Assembly (NCBI GenBank): GCA_029256725.1
Contig: JAQSXJ010000017.1
Location: 1 to 64,000, forward strand
DNA from: Anaerocolumna sp.
Lineage (GTDB): Bacteria > Bacillota > Clostridia > Lachnospirales > Lachnospiraceae
Length of the DNA: 64,000 nt
Direction of reading: 5' to 3'
Part shown: in pieces, positions 1-9,138 of the stretch
Layout of the letters: the number at the start of each line of letters is the position of its first letter
Position numbering within the stretch: the first letter of the stretch is position 1
Made by a program: the position numbers and the translations under genes
Notes under the pieces: generated by a model
Database searches by the model: none
Told to the model about the DNA's origin: nothing
The model's input: the letters and a program-made list of their open reading frames with translations, nothing else

Positions 1-918
1 AGTCCAACTTACAATATCAGATTCATTTAACTCATCCTTAATTTCAGCTGTACTTCCTTTATACCACACCTTAACATTAGAAGGCTGTGCTTCGATTTTG
101 ATTTTACGATATTTTACATCGGAAGAATATACAGTTGAAGAACCCAGCTTTTTAAACGATTCTGTATCATCAATTGTTGCAGGATCGTTTAAATGATGAA
201 AGTTTTTCGTATTTAAATCATCAAATTTGTATAGGGCAATCTCTTGACCTCTTCCATCATAACCATACTGAAAGAACAACAGATATCCTGACATCTTTTG
301 TGTTTCATTTTCATAATTACCTGTTACCGTCGTGTTGAATAAAAATCCCACGCCATCTAAAGCGTCATATGCTTCATTTTCAATAATGTCAAACTGAAAT
401 GTTTTTGTTGTAGGGTCATTATTCTCCAGATACATAAAATCTTTGTATGCTGATGAACCATATCCCATAAAGAACAGATCTGCTCCATTATTTGTAGTCT
501 CTATATGACTGGCTTTGTTATAATAGGGATGACCTCCCTGTTCATTTTGTGATTCAGTCTTTTCGGTATAGTTGTTTGTACTGTCATTAATGACAGGTGT
601 ACCGATAGTGTGGTCATATACCCACCATTTAAAACTACTGTTGCTGGTACTTACGGATTGTGATACCAACTCAGATATATTTATATCCTCCTCCGGAATC
701 TGCCCCAGTTCTAATAATTTTGCTTTTAAATCTTTTGAAAAACCGGAGTAGTCAACACCTGTAGCGCCTACAGACAGTGCCACATCAATTTTCTTGTTGA
801 CAGTTACAGTAACCGCTGGATTTGTGTCCGTTTGCGCACTTACGGTAACATGGCTATTTGAGATTAATCCGACCAGCAGGGCAATAATCAGACAAATAGC
901 AATTCTTCTTTTCTTCAT
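1..918 (-). CDS. Secreted protein of unknown function, C-terminus beyond the left edge
   Basis: The frame is open from an ATG at 918 to the window edge, about 306 codons without a stop. A good ribosome binding site (AAAGGAG) precedes the start. The N-terminus is a typical signal peptide: MKKRR, then a hydrophobic stretch (AICLIIALLVGLIS), then a probable cleavage after VSA. The mature part is rich in Asn, Thr, Ser and aromatic residues and has no Cys, which suits an extracellular beta-rich domain. I recognise no catalytic motif and do not name a family. The next gene on this strand is a response regulator, but a terminator separates them, so this gene needs its own promoter. Confidence 0.7.
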   Translation of the reverse strand, partial: MKKRRIAICLIIALLVGLISNSHVTVSAQTDTNPAVTVTVNKKIDVALSVGATGVDYSGFSKDLKAKLLELGQIPEEDINISELVSQSVSTSNSSFKWWVYDHTIGTPVINDSTNNYTEKTESQNEQGGHPYYNKASHIETTNNGADLFFMGYGSSAYKDFMYLENNDPTTKTFQFDIIENEAYDALDGVGFLFNTTVTGNYENETQKMSGYLLFFQYGYDGRGQEIALYKFDDLNTKNFHHLNDPATIDDTESFKKLGSSTVYSSDVKYRKIKIEAQPSNVKVWYKGSTAEIKDELNESDIVSWT

Positions 919-1063
919 TCACATTCTCCTTTCTTGTATCCTGATAACCCATATTATTATTTCCTGCTCAATCAACAGTAAAATAACATATACTACAGGC
1001 TTCGACATATTATACCAATTAAATCTTACAAAAATCTTACAAGAACTCTTGATATATAAACAC

Positions 1064-1104
1064 AAAAATCCGTTAGGAATAGCATTTACACTATCCCTAA
1101 CGGA
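1064..1104 (-). terminator. Rho-independent terminator after the response regulator
   Basis: A 14-bp stem (TCCGTTAGGAATAG pairing with CTATCCCTAACGGA, one G-U pair) is followed on the minus strand by five T. It lies about 70 nt past the stop of the response regulator gene. Confidence 0.85.
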
Positions 1105-1173
1105 CTTAAAAATATCTTAATGAATTTCAATTAATTGTATTCTTAGCTGTTATATATATCATATATGTAAGAA

Positions 1174-2301
1174 TTAACCTATTAATTCCCCTTGTATCTG
1201 TAGATCCATATACTTAATAAAACGCTTATCTATATCTAAATTCAAATCATTTTTCATAACCTTTGTATATCTATGAAAAAGTGCTTTATATTTCTCCTTT
1301 TTATCAGATTCCATGTAAAACCCAAGCAGTTCTTCATAGCCTCGGCTAGACAACGCATTAATATTTAATAACTTTTTCAGTATGCTCTCATATTTATCAA
1401 CAGCTTTCTCTTTATAATATTCTGCCATTAAGAGCATTGTCTCTTCCATTTGAATTTCAACCCATTCGCTGATTTCGTTTGTCCAATCTGTATCTATATT
1501 AGAAAAGACTTCTCCATCATACATTCCGATAAGTCTTTCGGCTTCTAACAGGTTCTCCTCCGTAATTCTGGTGTTACTTCTTATAAAAACAGTCAAGTCA
1601 TATAAATCACAAATCCCTTTTTTTATAAATACTTCAAAGTCCTTATTAAATTTGAAGAGTGTTTCGTCAATACCGTAACTGCTTAAGGCTGTTTTAAGTC
1701 TGGAGACGGTCACATAAAAATTATTCCGGTCCAATCCCTCTTTCCCCGTAAACAATAATGACATAATTTCATCTCGATAAATAGCTTTATTAGCCTTACA
1801 TATAAGATAGGTCATTAGTTCCTTTGTTTTAGTCGTTGGAAATTTCATTGCTTCATTTCCACTGCTCAATACTTCAAATTTACCAAAACACTTCATCTGA
1901 ATTATCCGATTATTACTGCCTTTTTCCCTTTCCAGGGTCAACAGCATAAATTGTCTCATAATACTGTCCATCATCTTATTAATCTGCCTCGCTGTAACAG
2001 GTTTTAGCAGATAATCCATGGGATGAACCTGAAAACTTTCAATAGCATAACCGGCAAATGCAGTTATAAATACAATTATAACATCCGGCAAGCGGCTTTT
2101 TATCTCTTGTGCCAGCTGTAATCCATTTAACTCTGGCATCTCAATATCTACAAATAAGATATCCGGCTTATCAATAACAGTATTATTTAACGCCAATATC
2201 GGATCGATATAGGTAGCCACTATTTCCACCTCATGTTTTTTTAGAAAATAGCAAAGTAAATCAATGGAATGTCTCTCATCATCAACGATTATTACCCTCA
2301 A
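1174..2301 (-). CDS. Response regulator with SARP/BTAD-type output domain
   Basis: 375 aa. Residues 1-120 form a receiver domain: acidic pair DDE at 7-9, phospho-acceptor Asp in LFVDIEMPELNG, conserved Thr in FITAF and Lys in LLKPV. Residues about 130-225 look like a winged-helix DNA-binding domain (MKCFGKFEVLSSG, then TKTKELMTYLI), and the rest is a helical bacterial transcriptional activator domain as in SARP-type regulators. The start is TTG, chosen because GAAGGAGGAG lies about 10 nt upstream and the receiver domain begins there. No sensor kinase is adjacent, so it may be an orphan or the kinase may lie elsewhere. The target genes are unknown. Domain assignment is from recognisable motifs; the regulated process is not visible. 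Confidence 0.85.
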   Translation of the reverse strand: MRVIIVDDERHSIDLLCYFLKKHEVEIVATYIDPILALNNTVIDKPDILFVDIEMPELNGLQLAQEIKSRLPDVIIVFITAFAGYAIESFQVHPMDYLLKPVTARQINKMMDSIMRQFMLLTLEREKGSNNRIIQMKCFGKFEVLSSGNEAMKFPTTKTKELMTYLICKANKAIYRDEIMSLLFTGKEGLDRNNFYVTVSRLKTALSSYGIDETLFKFNKDFEVFIKKGICDLYDLTVFIRSNTRITEENLLEAERLIGMYDGEVFSNIDTDWTNEISEWVEIQMEETMLLMAEYYKEKAVDKYESILKKLLNINALSSRGYEELLGFYMESDKKEKYKALFHRYTKVMKNDLNLDIDKRFIKYMDLQIQGELIG

Positions 2302-2401
2302 TCCCCGGTCTCCTCCTTCGCAAATAAGAATTACCCACCTAAATAATATATCACATTTGCTCCTGTTGCAAGTACTGAAGAAGAAATAATCTGTAGTAAA
2401 A

Positions 2402-2591
2402 TAAAGTCAATTACTGTTCACTCCACTGCAAAATACAGCAGTTCCGTGACCAATAACACGCTTCGCGATGCACACAAAACGCATAAACAGCGTTTTGGTG
2501 CCGCAATTCTCCGGTTTTCTGTGACTTTCACTTCGCTACACTCACAAAAAGCACGTCGCGTTAGTGGCCTGTGAACAGTAATTAAAGTCAA
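2402..2591. mobile_element. MITE-like non-coding element with target-site duplication
   Basis: The element spans 2410-2582 (173 bp). It has perfect 12-bp terminal inverted repeats (ATTACTGTTCAC and GTGAACAGTAAT) and is flanked by an 8-bp direct repeat TAAAGTCA (2402-2409 and 2583-2590; 9 bp if a shared A is counted). A central hairpin pairs AAAACGC with GCGTTTT near 2477-2497. It has no plausible ORF. Its local base composition is richer in GC than the surroundings. It sits between the glnN terminator and the response regulator. The architecture is that of a miniature transposable element; I cannot name the parent transposase family. Confidence 0.75.
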
Positions 2592-2637
2592 ACCCTAATA
2601 GTTTGACCACCCTATAGATAGCATTAAATATAGAATT

Positions 2638-2681
2638 AAAAAGGACTGCCCTTTAAGCACTTATTTAGCACTTAATGGCAG
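2638..2681 (-). terminator. Terminator of glnN
   Basis: On the minus strand CTGCC-A-TTAAG pairs with CTTAA-AG-GGCAG and is followed by CCTTTTT. It lies 37 nt past the glnN stop. Confidence 0.75.
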
Positions 2682-2717
2682 CCCTATATTGGATGAAATA
2701 GATTCTAGCTGGTGAAA

Positions 2718-4823
2718 TTATACTTCAAATAATAAATCTCCATAAGTAGGTACCGGCCAAAGTTCTTTATCAACGATTAATTCCAGCTCATCAACAGGAG
2801 TTCTTAAAGTACTCATAGCAGGGAATACAACGTTTTTAAAGTATACAGCCTGTTCCTGACCTTCTTTTTCTGCCGCTTCTATTATCACTTCCTGTAATTT
2901 ACTGAGTGCAGCTTTAGCAGAAGCTAAAAGAGTAGATGTTTCCTTCAACAAGCTTTCCTGAACAGATACATCTGCATCAGGTACAGCAGCCTTAATGGAA
3001 TTAATGGAGCCTGCAAGACCTGTAGCATATTTGATAGCAGCAGGAAGGAAAAGCTTGCTTGCCATTTCAATCATAGTTTTTGCTTCGATGTTAATTGTCT
3101 TTGAATAAGCTTCAAATTCTATTTCCGCACGGGAATGAAGTTCAACTTCAGATAAAATATTGAATTTACCAAATACCTTAACTGCTTTTTCTGTAGTCAT
3201 AGCAGGAATTGCTTCTACAAAAGATTTTAAATTAGGAAGTCCTCTTCTTTCAGCTTCAACAACCCATTCCTCTGAGTAACCGTTGCCATTGAAGATGATT
3301 CTCTGGTGCTCTGTTAAGGTTTTCTTTATTAAGTCATGTACCGCAATATCAAAATCAGCTGCGCCTGCAAGTTCATCAGCAAACTTACTAAATACCTCTG
3401 CCACGATGGCATTTAAAGTTGTATTAGGACCAGCGATAGACATGGAAGAACCAACCATTCTGAACTCAAATTTATTACCAGTGAAAGCAAAAGGTGATGT
3501 ACGGTTTCTATCGGTAGCGTCCTTCTTTAATTCAGGAAGTGTATGAACACCAGTATTTAATTTGCCACCCTGTTTACTGGTCTTAGCATCACCAGTCTCA
3601 ACAAGTTGTTTAACAACATCTTCCAACTGTTCTCCAAGGAAGATAGAGATAATAGCCGGGGGAGCTTCGTTTGCACCTAATCTGTGATCATTTCCAACAT
3701 TGGAAGCAGAAAGACGAAGTAAATCTGCATTGTCATCTACAGCTTTGATGATTGCGGAAAGGACTAACAGGAACTGAATGTTCTCATGAGGAGTCTTGCC
3801 GGGATCTAAGAGGTTTCTTCCGGTATCTGTAACCAGTGACCAGTTGTCATGTTTACCTGAACCATTAACACCTGCAAAAGGCTTCTCATGAAGCAGGCAA
3901 ACCAGCCCGTGACGGTTAGCAACCTTCTTCATTGTCTCCATTACTAACTGATTGTGATCAGTAGCAATATTAGCAGTAGAATAAATAGGTGCTAATTCAT
4001 GCTGAGCAGGAGCAACTTCGTTATGCTGCGTTTTAGCTAAGATACCAAGTTTCCAGCATTCTTCATTTACTTCTTTCATGAAAGCAGCAATTCTTTCCTT
4101 TAAGCTTCCGAAATAGTGATCTTCCATTTCCTGACCCTTAGGAGGCTGAGCACCGAATAAGGTTCTTCCGGAGAAGATTAAGTCTGGTCTCTTTAAGTAT
4201 TTTGCTTTATCTACAATAAAGTATTCCTGCTCAGGACCAACGGAGCAAGATACTGATTTAACTTCATTATGTCCAAACAACTTAAGTAAACGTACTGCCT
4301 GATCGCTTACTGCTTCCATGGAACGAAGAAGAGGTGTTTTCTTATCAAGAGCTTCGCCAGTATAGGAACAGAATGCGGTAGGTATGCAAAGTGTTACACC
4401 GGAAGCATCTTCTCTTAAGAATGCGGGAGAAGTACAATCCCATGCTGTATATCCTCTTGCTTCAAAGGTCGCTCTTAATCCGCCGGAGGGGAAAGAAGAC
4501 GCATCGGGTTCACCTTTGATTAGTTCTTTGCCGGAAAATTCAAGTAAGATTTTACCGTCGGAAGTTGGGCTGATAAAGGAATCATGCTTTTCAGCAGTGA
4601 TGCCTGTCATAGGCTGGAACCAGTGGGTATAATGGGTTGCCCCTCTTTCGATTGCCCAGTCTTTCATAGCGTTAGCTACAATATCAGCTACGGCAGGATC
4701 CAGTTCCTCTCCATTTTTGATTGTTTTCTTTAAAGCGGCGTAAACTTTCTTGGGTAAACGTTCTGTCATGGTTGCCTCATTAAAAACATCAACGCCAAAG
4801 ATTTCAGTCAATTTCTCTGCCAT
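2718..4823 (-). CDS. glnN: Type III glutamine synthetase
   Basis: 701 aa, the normal size for GSIII (about 700 aa, versus 440-470 aa for GSI). It makes glutamine from glutamate, ammonia and ATP in the cytoplasm. Recognisable family segments include [14 protein letters not shown] in the catalytic region, [30 protein letters not shown] and the conserved [15 protein letters not shown] stretch. The start [10 protein letters not shown] is chosen because GGAAGGAG lies 8 nt upstream; the open frame runs 47 codons further upstream through the leader, but that part looks non-coding. The gene is monocistronic, with its own leader (see 4948-5039) and terminator. Control by transcription attenuation in the leader is inferred. 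Confidence 0.96.
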   Translation of the reverse strand: MAEKLTEIFGVDVFNEATMTERLPKKVYAALKKTIKNGEELDPAVADIVANAMKDWAIERGATHYTHWFQPMTGITAEKHDSFISPTSDGKILLEFSGKELIKGEPDASSFPSGGLRATFEARGYTAWDCTSPAFLREDASGVTLCIPTAFCSYTGEALDKKTPLLRSMEAVSDQAVRLLKLFGHNEVKSVSCSVGPEQEYFIVDKAKYLKRPDLIFSGRTLFGAQPPKGQEMEDHYFGSLKERIAAFMKEVNEECWKLGILAKTQHNEVAPAQHELAPIYSTANIATDHNQLVMETMKKVANRHGLVCLLHEKPFAGVNGSGKHDNWSLVTDTGRNLLDPGKTPHENIQFLLVLSAIIKAVDDNADLLRLSASNVGNDHRLGANEAPPAIISIFLGEQLEDVVKQLVETGDAKTSKQGGKLNTGVHTLPELKKDATDRNRTSPFAFTGNKFEFRMVGSSMSIAGPNTTLNAIVAEVFSKFADELAGAADFDIAVHDLIKKTLTEHQRIIFNGNGYSEEWVVEAERRGLPNLKSFVEAIPAMTTEKAVKVFGKFNILSEVELHSRAEIEFEAYSKTINIEAKTMIEMASKLFLPAAIKYATGLAGSINSIKAAVPDADVSVQESLLKETSTLLASAKAALSKLQEVIIEAAEKEGQEQAVYFKNVVFPAMSTLRTPVDELELIVDKELWPVPTYGDLLFEV

Positions 4824-4947
4824 AAAAATCTCCTTCCACACATTTATATTTTTGTTCTTTAACATATTTATTATGGATACAAATACAGTAGACCAGTACA
4901 TATACGTTAAAAAAATTATGTAATTCACTTTACATCCGTACTTGTAT

Positions 4948-5039
4948 AAAAAAAGCGTCCCCAAAAAAGCTGGGAACGTCTTTGCTCCGGCATAAATTTT
5001 GCCTATAGATAAAATACCACTTTTTCATTAAAAAGAAAA
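4948..5039 (-). promoter_or_regulatory. glnN leader: promoter, ANTAR-like hairpin and terminator
   Basis: Reading the minus strand: a possible promoter TTTTCT-17-TATTTT (-35 at 5034-5039, -10 at 5011-5016), then hairpin P1 (4989-5003, GGCA/UGCC), then immediately P2 (4973-4988, GGAGC-AAAGAC-GUUCC), then a terminator hairpin (4956-4978, CGTTCCC/GGGGACG) and seven T (4948-4954). The P2 loop AAAGAC fits the AxxGxx hexaloop of ANTAR-protein RNA targets. The 3' arm of P2 is also the 5' arm of the terminator, so the two are mutually exclusive, as in ANTAR antitermination. The P1 loop does not fit the hexaloop rule, which weakens the ANTAR reading. An attenuator of some kind is likely. Confidence 0.6.
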
Positions 5040-5108
5040 GCCCTTTTTTGAATTTTTTTTAGTTTTTTATGAATAAGTTTAAAAAATGCTTAAAATACCG
5101 GCAAATTT

Positions 5109-5930
5109 CTATATCATCTTAACCTGTTTTTCATCAAATTCATGCTTGATAGTCTCTAGAAGTTCGCATTTACACTTAAAATAATCTTCCGACTTAACCC
5201 ATGCCCTGATTCCCATACTGATACTGCTGCCATCAAAACTATTTATAAATATTAAATTAGAGGCTTCTTTTAATACATATTTATTCTTGTTAATAATGTC
5301 CTCTAATATATTCTTGATCCGGTCTACATCCTCTGTACAGCCAACAGACACAGTAATATCAAGTCTGCGTTTCACTTCATTGGTGGAATTCACGATATTG
5401 GCATTAGATAAGGCTCCATTTGGCATTACAACAAGCCTATTATCCGATGTCAGCATTTTCGTATAAAAAATATCAATTGATATGACTTTTCCTTCATTCC
5501 CTAAATGTGTTATGTTGTCGCCTACTTTAAACGGGCGAAGCAACAGAATAATCACACCGCCGGCAAAATTTGAAAGTCCGCCCTGTAAAGCCAGACCGAT
5601 ACTTAATCCGGCAGAACCTAATACTGCAACCAGACTGGCATCTTTAACTCCAAAAATCTGAACCAATATGATCCAGGTCAGTATTATATAGAGGATTGCC
5701 CGGATAAACGCTAGCAGAAAGCCTTTAACTCCCGCTTCCATCTTCCCTCTTACAAATGCCTTTTCAAACATTCCAAGTAATACTTTTATAATTTTCTTCC
5801 CAATAAAAATAACTATTAAAGCAATCAGAATGTTTATAATAAATTCAAATCCGCTACTAATAAGACTCTTCCAGATATTATCTAAGGTAGTCACTACATC
5901 TTCTTTCATCGTTGTCAGGATTTTTTCCAT
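5109..5930 (-). CDS. mscS: MscS-family small-conductance mechanosensitive channel
   Basis: 273 aa. Three hydrophobic helices lie in the N-terminal half (about 20-50, 60-85 and 90-125). The third carries the Gly/Ala-rich pore helix of MscS (GSAGLSIGLALQGGLSNFAGG), followed by the family hallmark LLLRPFKVGDNI and a cytoplasmic beta domain with VVMPNGALSNANIVN. It opens on membrane tension to release solutes in hypo-osmotic shock. The ATG at 5930 is preferred: GAAAGGA lies upstream at workable spacing, while the alternative TTG three codons upstream touches that site. It follows glgB on the same strand after about 130 nt and is followed by the glnN leader. Confidence 0.93.
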   Translation of the reverse strand: MEKILTTMKEDVVTTLDNIWKSLISSGFEFIINILIALIVIFIGKKIIKVLLGMFEKAFVRGKMEAGVKGFLLAFIRAILYIILTWIILVQIFGVKDASLVAVLGSAGLSIGLALQGGLSNFAGGVIILLLRPFKVGDNITHLGNEGKVISIDIFYTKMLTSDNRLVVMPNGALSNANIVNSTNEVKRRLDITVSVGCTEDVDRIKNILEDIINKNKYVLKEASNLIFINSFDGSSISMGIRAWVKSEDYFKCKCELLETIKHEFDEKQVKMI

Positions 5931-6062
5931 ACAAATCAATCCTTTCTGTACTTATTATCAATTATCTGTTTCGTGTTTAATCCATTTCATACCTAAGACT
6001 GTCTATGGTACTGTCTTATATAGGATGAAAAATGAATCTCAAATCAATATATCCTGACGGAC

Positions 6063-8309
6063 TTATTTCATCTTTTTCTTCTTCTCTTCTACTTCCGTCT
6101 CTTTACAGGTAAATATACTGATTCCCAAAGGCGGTACCACTATAGAAAGAGAATTCGCTCTTCCGTCAGCACCGGTATGTTTGGACTGTTTTGCTCTCTT
6201 ATTAACATTCCCCTGCCCTCCAAACCGGATATGGTCACTGTTAAAAATCTCTTTGTATTTACCTTGGAACGGAACTCCAATAAGAAAATGCTCATACACA
6301 ACCGGTGTGAAATTACAAATTACCAGCAAAGTATCTCCAGACTTATCCGTCTTTCTTACAAATGCTATAATACTGTGATCAGCATCAAGACAACTGATCC
6401 ATTCAAATCCTTTGTCTTCAAAATCAAAAGCATAAAGAGCAGGATACTTCTTATACAACCGATTTAATTCCTTAACATATAGATTCAAGGAAGCATTCCG
6501 TTCTTCCTCTAAAAGGCCCCAATCAATTTCTTTCTTTTCATCCCATTCGTTAAATTGGGCAAACTCCTGTCCCATAAACAACAGTTTTTTACCCGGATGG
6601 CACATCATAAATCCATAAGCTGCTCTGAGATTTGCAAATTTATGTTCAATGGAACCTGGCATTTTGTTAATCATGGAGTCTTTGCCATGAACTACTTCAT
6701 CATGAGATAACACCAGTATGAATTTCTCACTAAAGGCATAAACCAGGCTAAAGGTAAGCTCTCCATGTCTTCCTTTCCGGAATAAAGGATCACTTTTCAT
6801 ATATCCGGTGAAATCATTCATCCAGCCCAGGTTCCATTTCATATCAAACCCAAGTCCATCCTCTTTTAATTCTCCTGTTACTTTTGGCCAGGCGGTTGAT
6901 TCTTCGGCAATCAATAAACTGCCGTCTTTTCGTTTCTTTACTATGGAGTTTAAATGTTTTAACATTTCCATTGCTTCCAGGTTCTCGTTACCACCATATT
7001 TATTAGCAACCCATTCTCCATGGTTTTTCCCATAATCCAGATACAGCATGGAGGCAACCGCATCCAAACGTATTCCGTCAACATGATACTTCTCAAGCCA
7101 GAAAAGGGCATTGGCAATAAGAAATAAAGAAACCTGCGGTCTTCCATAATTGTAGATCAATGTACCCCAATGAGGATGACTTCCCTGTCTGGGATCCTGA
7201 TGTTCATAAAGGCAGGTACCGTCAAAATTTGCCAGTCCAAAGCTGTCTCTTGGGAAATGAGCCGGAACCCAGTCAAGAATTACTCCAATCTCCTGGTTGT
7301 GAAGGTAGTCCATAAAATACATGAAATCTTCCGGTGTTCCATACCTAGAGGTTGGTGCATAATACCCTGTAACCTGATACCCCCAGGAGCCATCAAAAGG
7401 ATGCTCCATTACCGGCATCAATTCCACATGGGTATACCCCATCTCTTTTATATAATCCGAAATAATTGGTGCAAGCTCCCGGTAATTATAAAATTCTCTG
7501 TTATCTCCATTACTTACATCGGGTTTCTTAAAAGAACCCAGATGCAGTTCGTAGATGTTAATGGGACTTTTACGGTAGTCTGAATGTCTTCGAGTGTCCA
7601 GCCACTTCTGGTCAGACCACTTAAACTGATTCAAATCATAAATAATAGAAGCAGTATCTGGCCTTAGCTGGGCTCTTGCGGCGTAAGGGTCGGCCTTCAT
7701 AACTACCATTCCACCTTTTACCTTTATTTCATATTTATAGAGTTCTCCCGCTGTTAGGCCGGGAATAAATAATTCAAAAATACCGGAGTCCTTTAACCGC
7801 TTCATGGGATGTCTTCTTCCATCCCATGCATTAAAGTCTCCGACAACACTTACTCTGACAGCATTTGGCGCCCAAACTGCAAAATGCACGCCTGGAATGC
7901 CATCAATGTTCATTGGATGAGCACCAAGTTTATCATATATGGTATAATGTATGCCTTTTGTAAAGCTGATTAAATCTGCTTCAGTAAGTACCTGGCCAAA
8001 AGAATAAGGATCCTCTAACTCCATTATTGTCTCGTTATCATAAGTAATAAGAAGAGTATACGAAGTTATTCTTTTCATATTTGGAATCAGCACAGCATAA
8101 AAACCGTCCTCTTCCATTGTCATGGTATATTCCTTACTGTTATTTTTAATCTTAACTTTTACTAATTTTGCAGTAGGTAAATAGGCTTGTATAAGAAGTC
8201 CCCTGTCTGTAATATGGGGGCCAAGAATATTCTGGGGTTGATCCTCCTCCGAATACATGATTGCTTCAATCCCCGCCCAATCCATTAAATCATAAAGCAC
8301 ATCCTCCAT
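6063..8309 (-). CDS. glgB: 1,4-alpha-glucan (glycogen) branching enzyme, GH13
   Basis: 748 aa, slightly longer than the usual 630-730. An N-terminal extension and CBM48-like domain (GAHPMNIDGIPGVHFAVWAPNA) precede the GH13 barrel. The four conserved regions are present: DWVPAHFPRD, the nucleophile Asp in GIRLDAVASML, the acid Glu in LIAEEST, and VLSHDEVVHG. The C-terminus is the beta domain, ending in a Lys-rich tail. It creates alpha-1,6 branches in glycogen. Start: ATG with GGAGGG upstream. It lies 30 nt after the DUF624 gene, so they are probably cotranscribed. No glgA, glgC, glgD or glgP is in the window, so the remaining glycogen genes must be elsewhere. Confidence 0.96.
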   Translation of the reverse strand: MEDVLYDLMDWAGIEAIMYSEEDQPQNILGPHITDRGLLIQAYLPTAKLVKVKIKNNSKEYTMTMEEDGFYAVLIPNMKRITSYTLLITYDNETIMELEDPYSFGQVLTEADLISFTKGIHYTIYDKLGAHPMNIDGIPGVHFAVWAPNAVRVSVVGDFNAWDGRRHPMKRLKDSGIFELFIPGLTAGELYKYEIKVKGGMVVMKADPYAARAQLRPDTASIIYDLNQFKWSDQKWLDTRRHSDYRKSPINIYELHLGSFKKPDVSNGDNREFYNYRELAPIISDYIKEMGYTHVELMPVMEHPFDGSWGYQVTGYYAPTSRYGTPEDFMYFMDYLHNQEIGVILDWVPAHFPRDSFGLANFDGTCLYEHQDPRQGSHPHWGTLIYNYGRPQVSLFLIANALFWLEKYHVDGIRLDAVASMLYLDYGKNHGEWVANKYGGNENLEAMEMLKHLNSIVKKRKDGSLLIAEESTAWPKVTGELKEDGLGFDMKWNLGWMNDFTGYMKSDPLFRKGRHGELTFSLVYAFSEKFILVLSHDEVVHGKDSMINKMPGSIEHKFANLRAAYGFMMCHPGKKLLFMGQEFAQFNEWDEKKEIDWGLLEEERNASLNLYVKELNRLYKKYPALYAFDFEDKGFEWISCLDADHSIIAFVRKTDKSGDTLLVICNFTPVVYEHFLIGVPFQGKYKEIFNSDHIRFGGQGNVNKRAKQSKHTGADGRANSLSIVVPPLGISIFTCKETEVEEKKKKMK

Positions 8310-8339
8310 AAGTATAAACCCTCCGTACCCTTTATTTTC

Positions 8340-8990
8340 TTATTCCAGATACCATTCATCTACTCCGGTATTTTCTTCCTCGTCCTCTTTCTTAGGCATA
8401 TACTTTTTAAAAACCCTTTCCATCAGGAAGGATATCAGTAGTGCACATACTGCTGGTACAAATACAACAGTAAAAGCAAATATATATACCAATAGTCCAA
8501 AGAAAACAACGATAATAATCATAAGAATCGTACTTGGCAGATGTCTGATTGCCATAAAGAAAGATGTTTTGAATAATTGCCTGACATTTGTCTTAAATCT
8601 GGACAACACTGGAAACACATATATACTTATGCTTAAAAGTATAAAGAACATACCTGTAAATATGCTGAATAATATTGCACCTGCTGTTGACTGCTGTGCT
8701 TTTGCATAATTCCAGTCAAATGCAAGAATAAGTGCTGCAGCTGTTACTATAAGTCCGCTTATTAAACCCTGCTTAAAATTCACTTTAAAAGCTTTAAAAT
8801 ACTCTCGTGCAATATAACCTCTGTCTCTTCTTAAGGACTTGGCAGTGGCATAATAAAGTGCAGTCAGTGCCGGTCCAATTGTAAATATCGGAATACAGGT
8901 TACCAGAAATATAATACTTAAAAAAATTGCATCCACAATCTTGTTCAATCCGGTAAAAATAGGGTTATCAACGTTAAATATACTGCTCAT
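8340..8990 (-). CDS. YesL/DUF624 family membrane protein
   Basis: 216 aa. The N-terminal pattern NPIFTGLNKIVDAIFLSIIF, then CIPIFTIGPALTALYYA, is characteristic of the YesL (DUF624) family. About five hydrophobic helices follow and the tail is acidic (KKEDEEENTGVDEW). The family is often found beside carbohydrate transport or degradation genes in Firmicutes, but its molecular role is not established. Here it immediately precedes glgB (30-nt gap), which again suggests a carbohydrate context. ATG with AAGGAGATAACCG upstream. Confidence 0.88.
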   Translation of the reverse strand: MSSIFNVDNPIFTGLNKIVDAIFLSIIFLVTCIPIFTIGPALTALYYATAKSLRRDRGYIAREYFKAFKVNFKQGLISGLIVTAAALILAFDWNYAKAQQSTAGAILFSIFTGMFFILLSISIYVFPVLSRFKTNVRQLFKTSFFMAIRHLPSTILMIIIVVFFGLLVYIFAFTVVFVPAVCALLISFLMERVFKKYMPKKEDEEENTGVDEWYLE

Positions 8991-9138
8991 CGGTTATCTC
9001 CTTATACTCGCCTATTAGTTTTTCATTAAAAGATGTTTTAATGTGTAAATAACTATATTTTTCTTTTGTATTACTGTTTATTGACTGATTTAATACTAGA
9101 GTACAAACTTCTATTAAACTATATATTTGTGTTAAACA

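Noticed and set aside
794..1120. 108-codon plus-strand ORF
   Set aside because: It overlaps the signal-peptide end of the minus-strand secreted gene and the terminator, has no ribosome binding site and reads as AT-rich noise.
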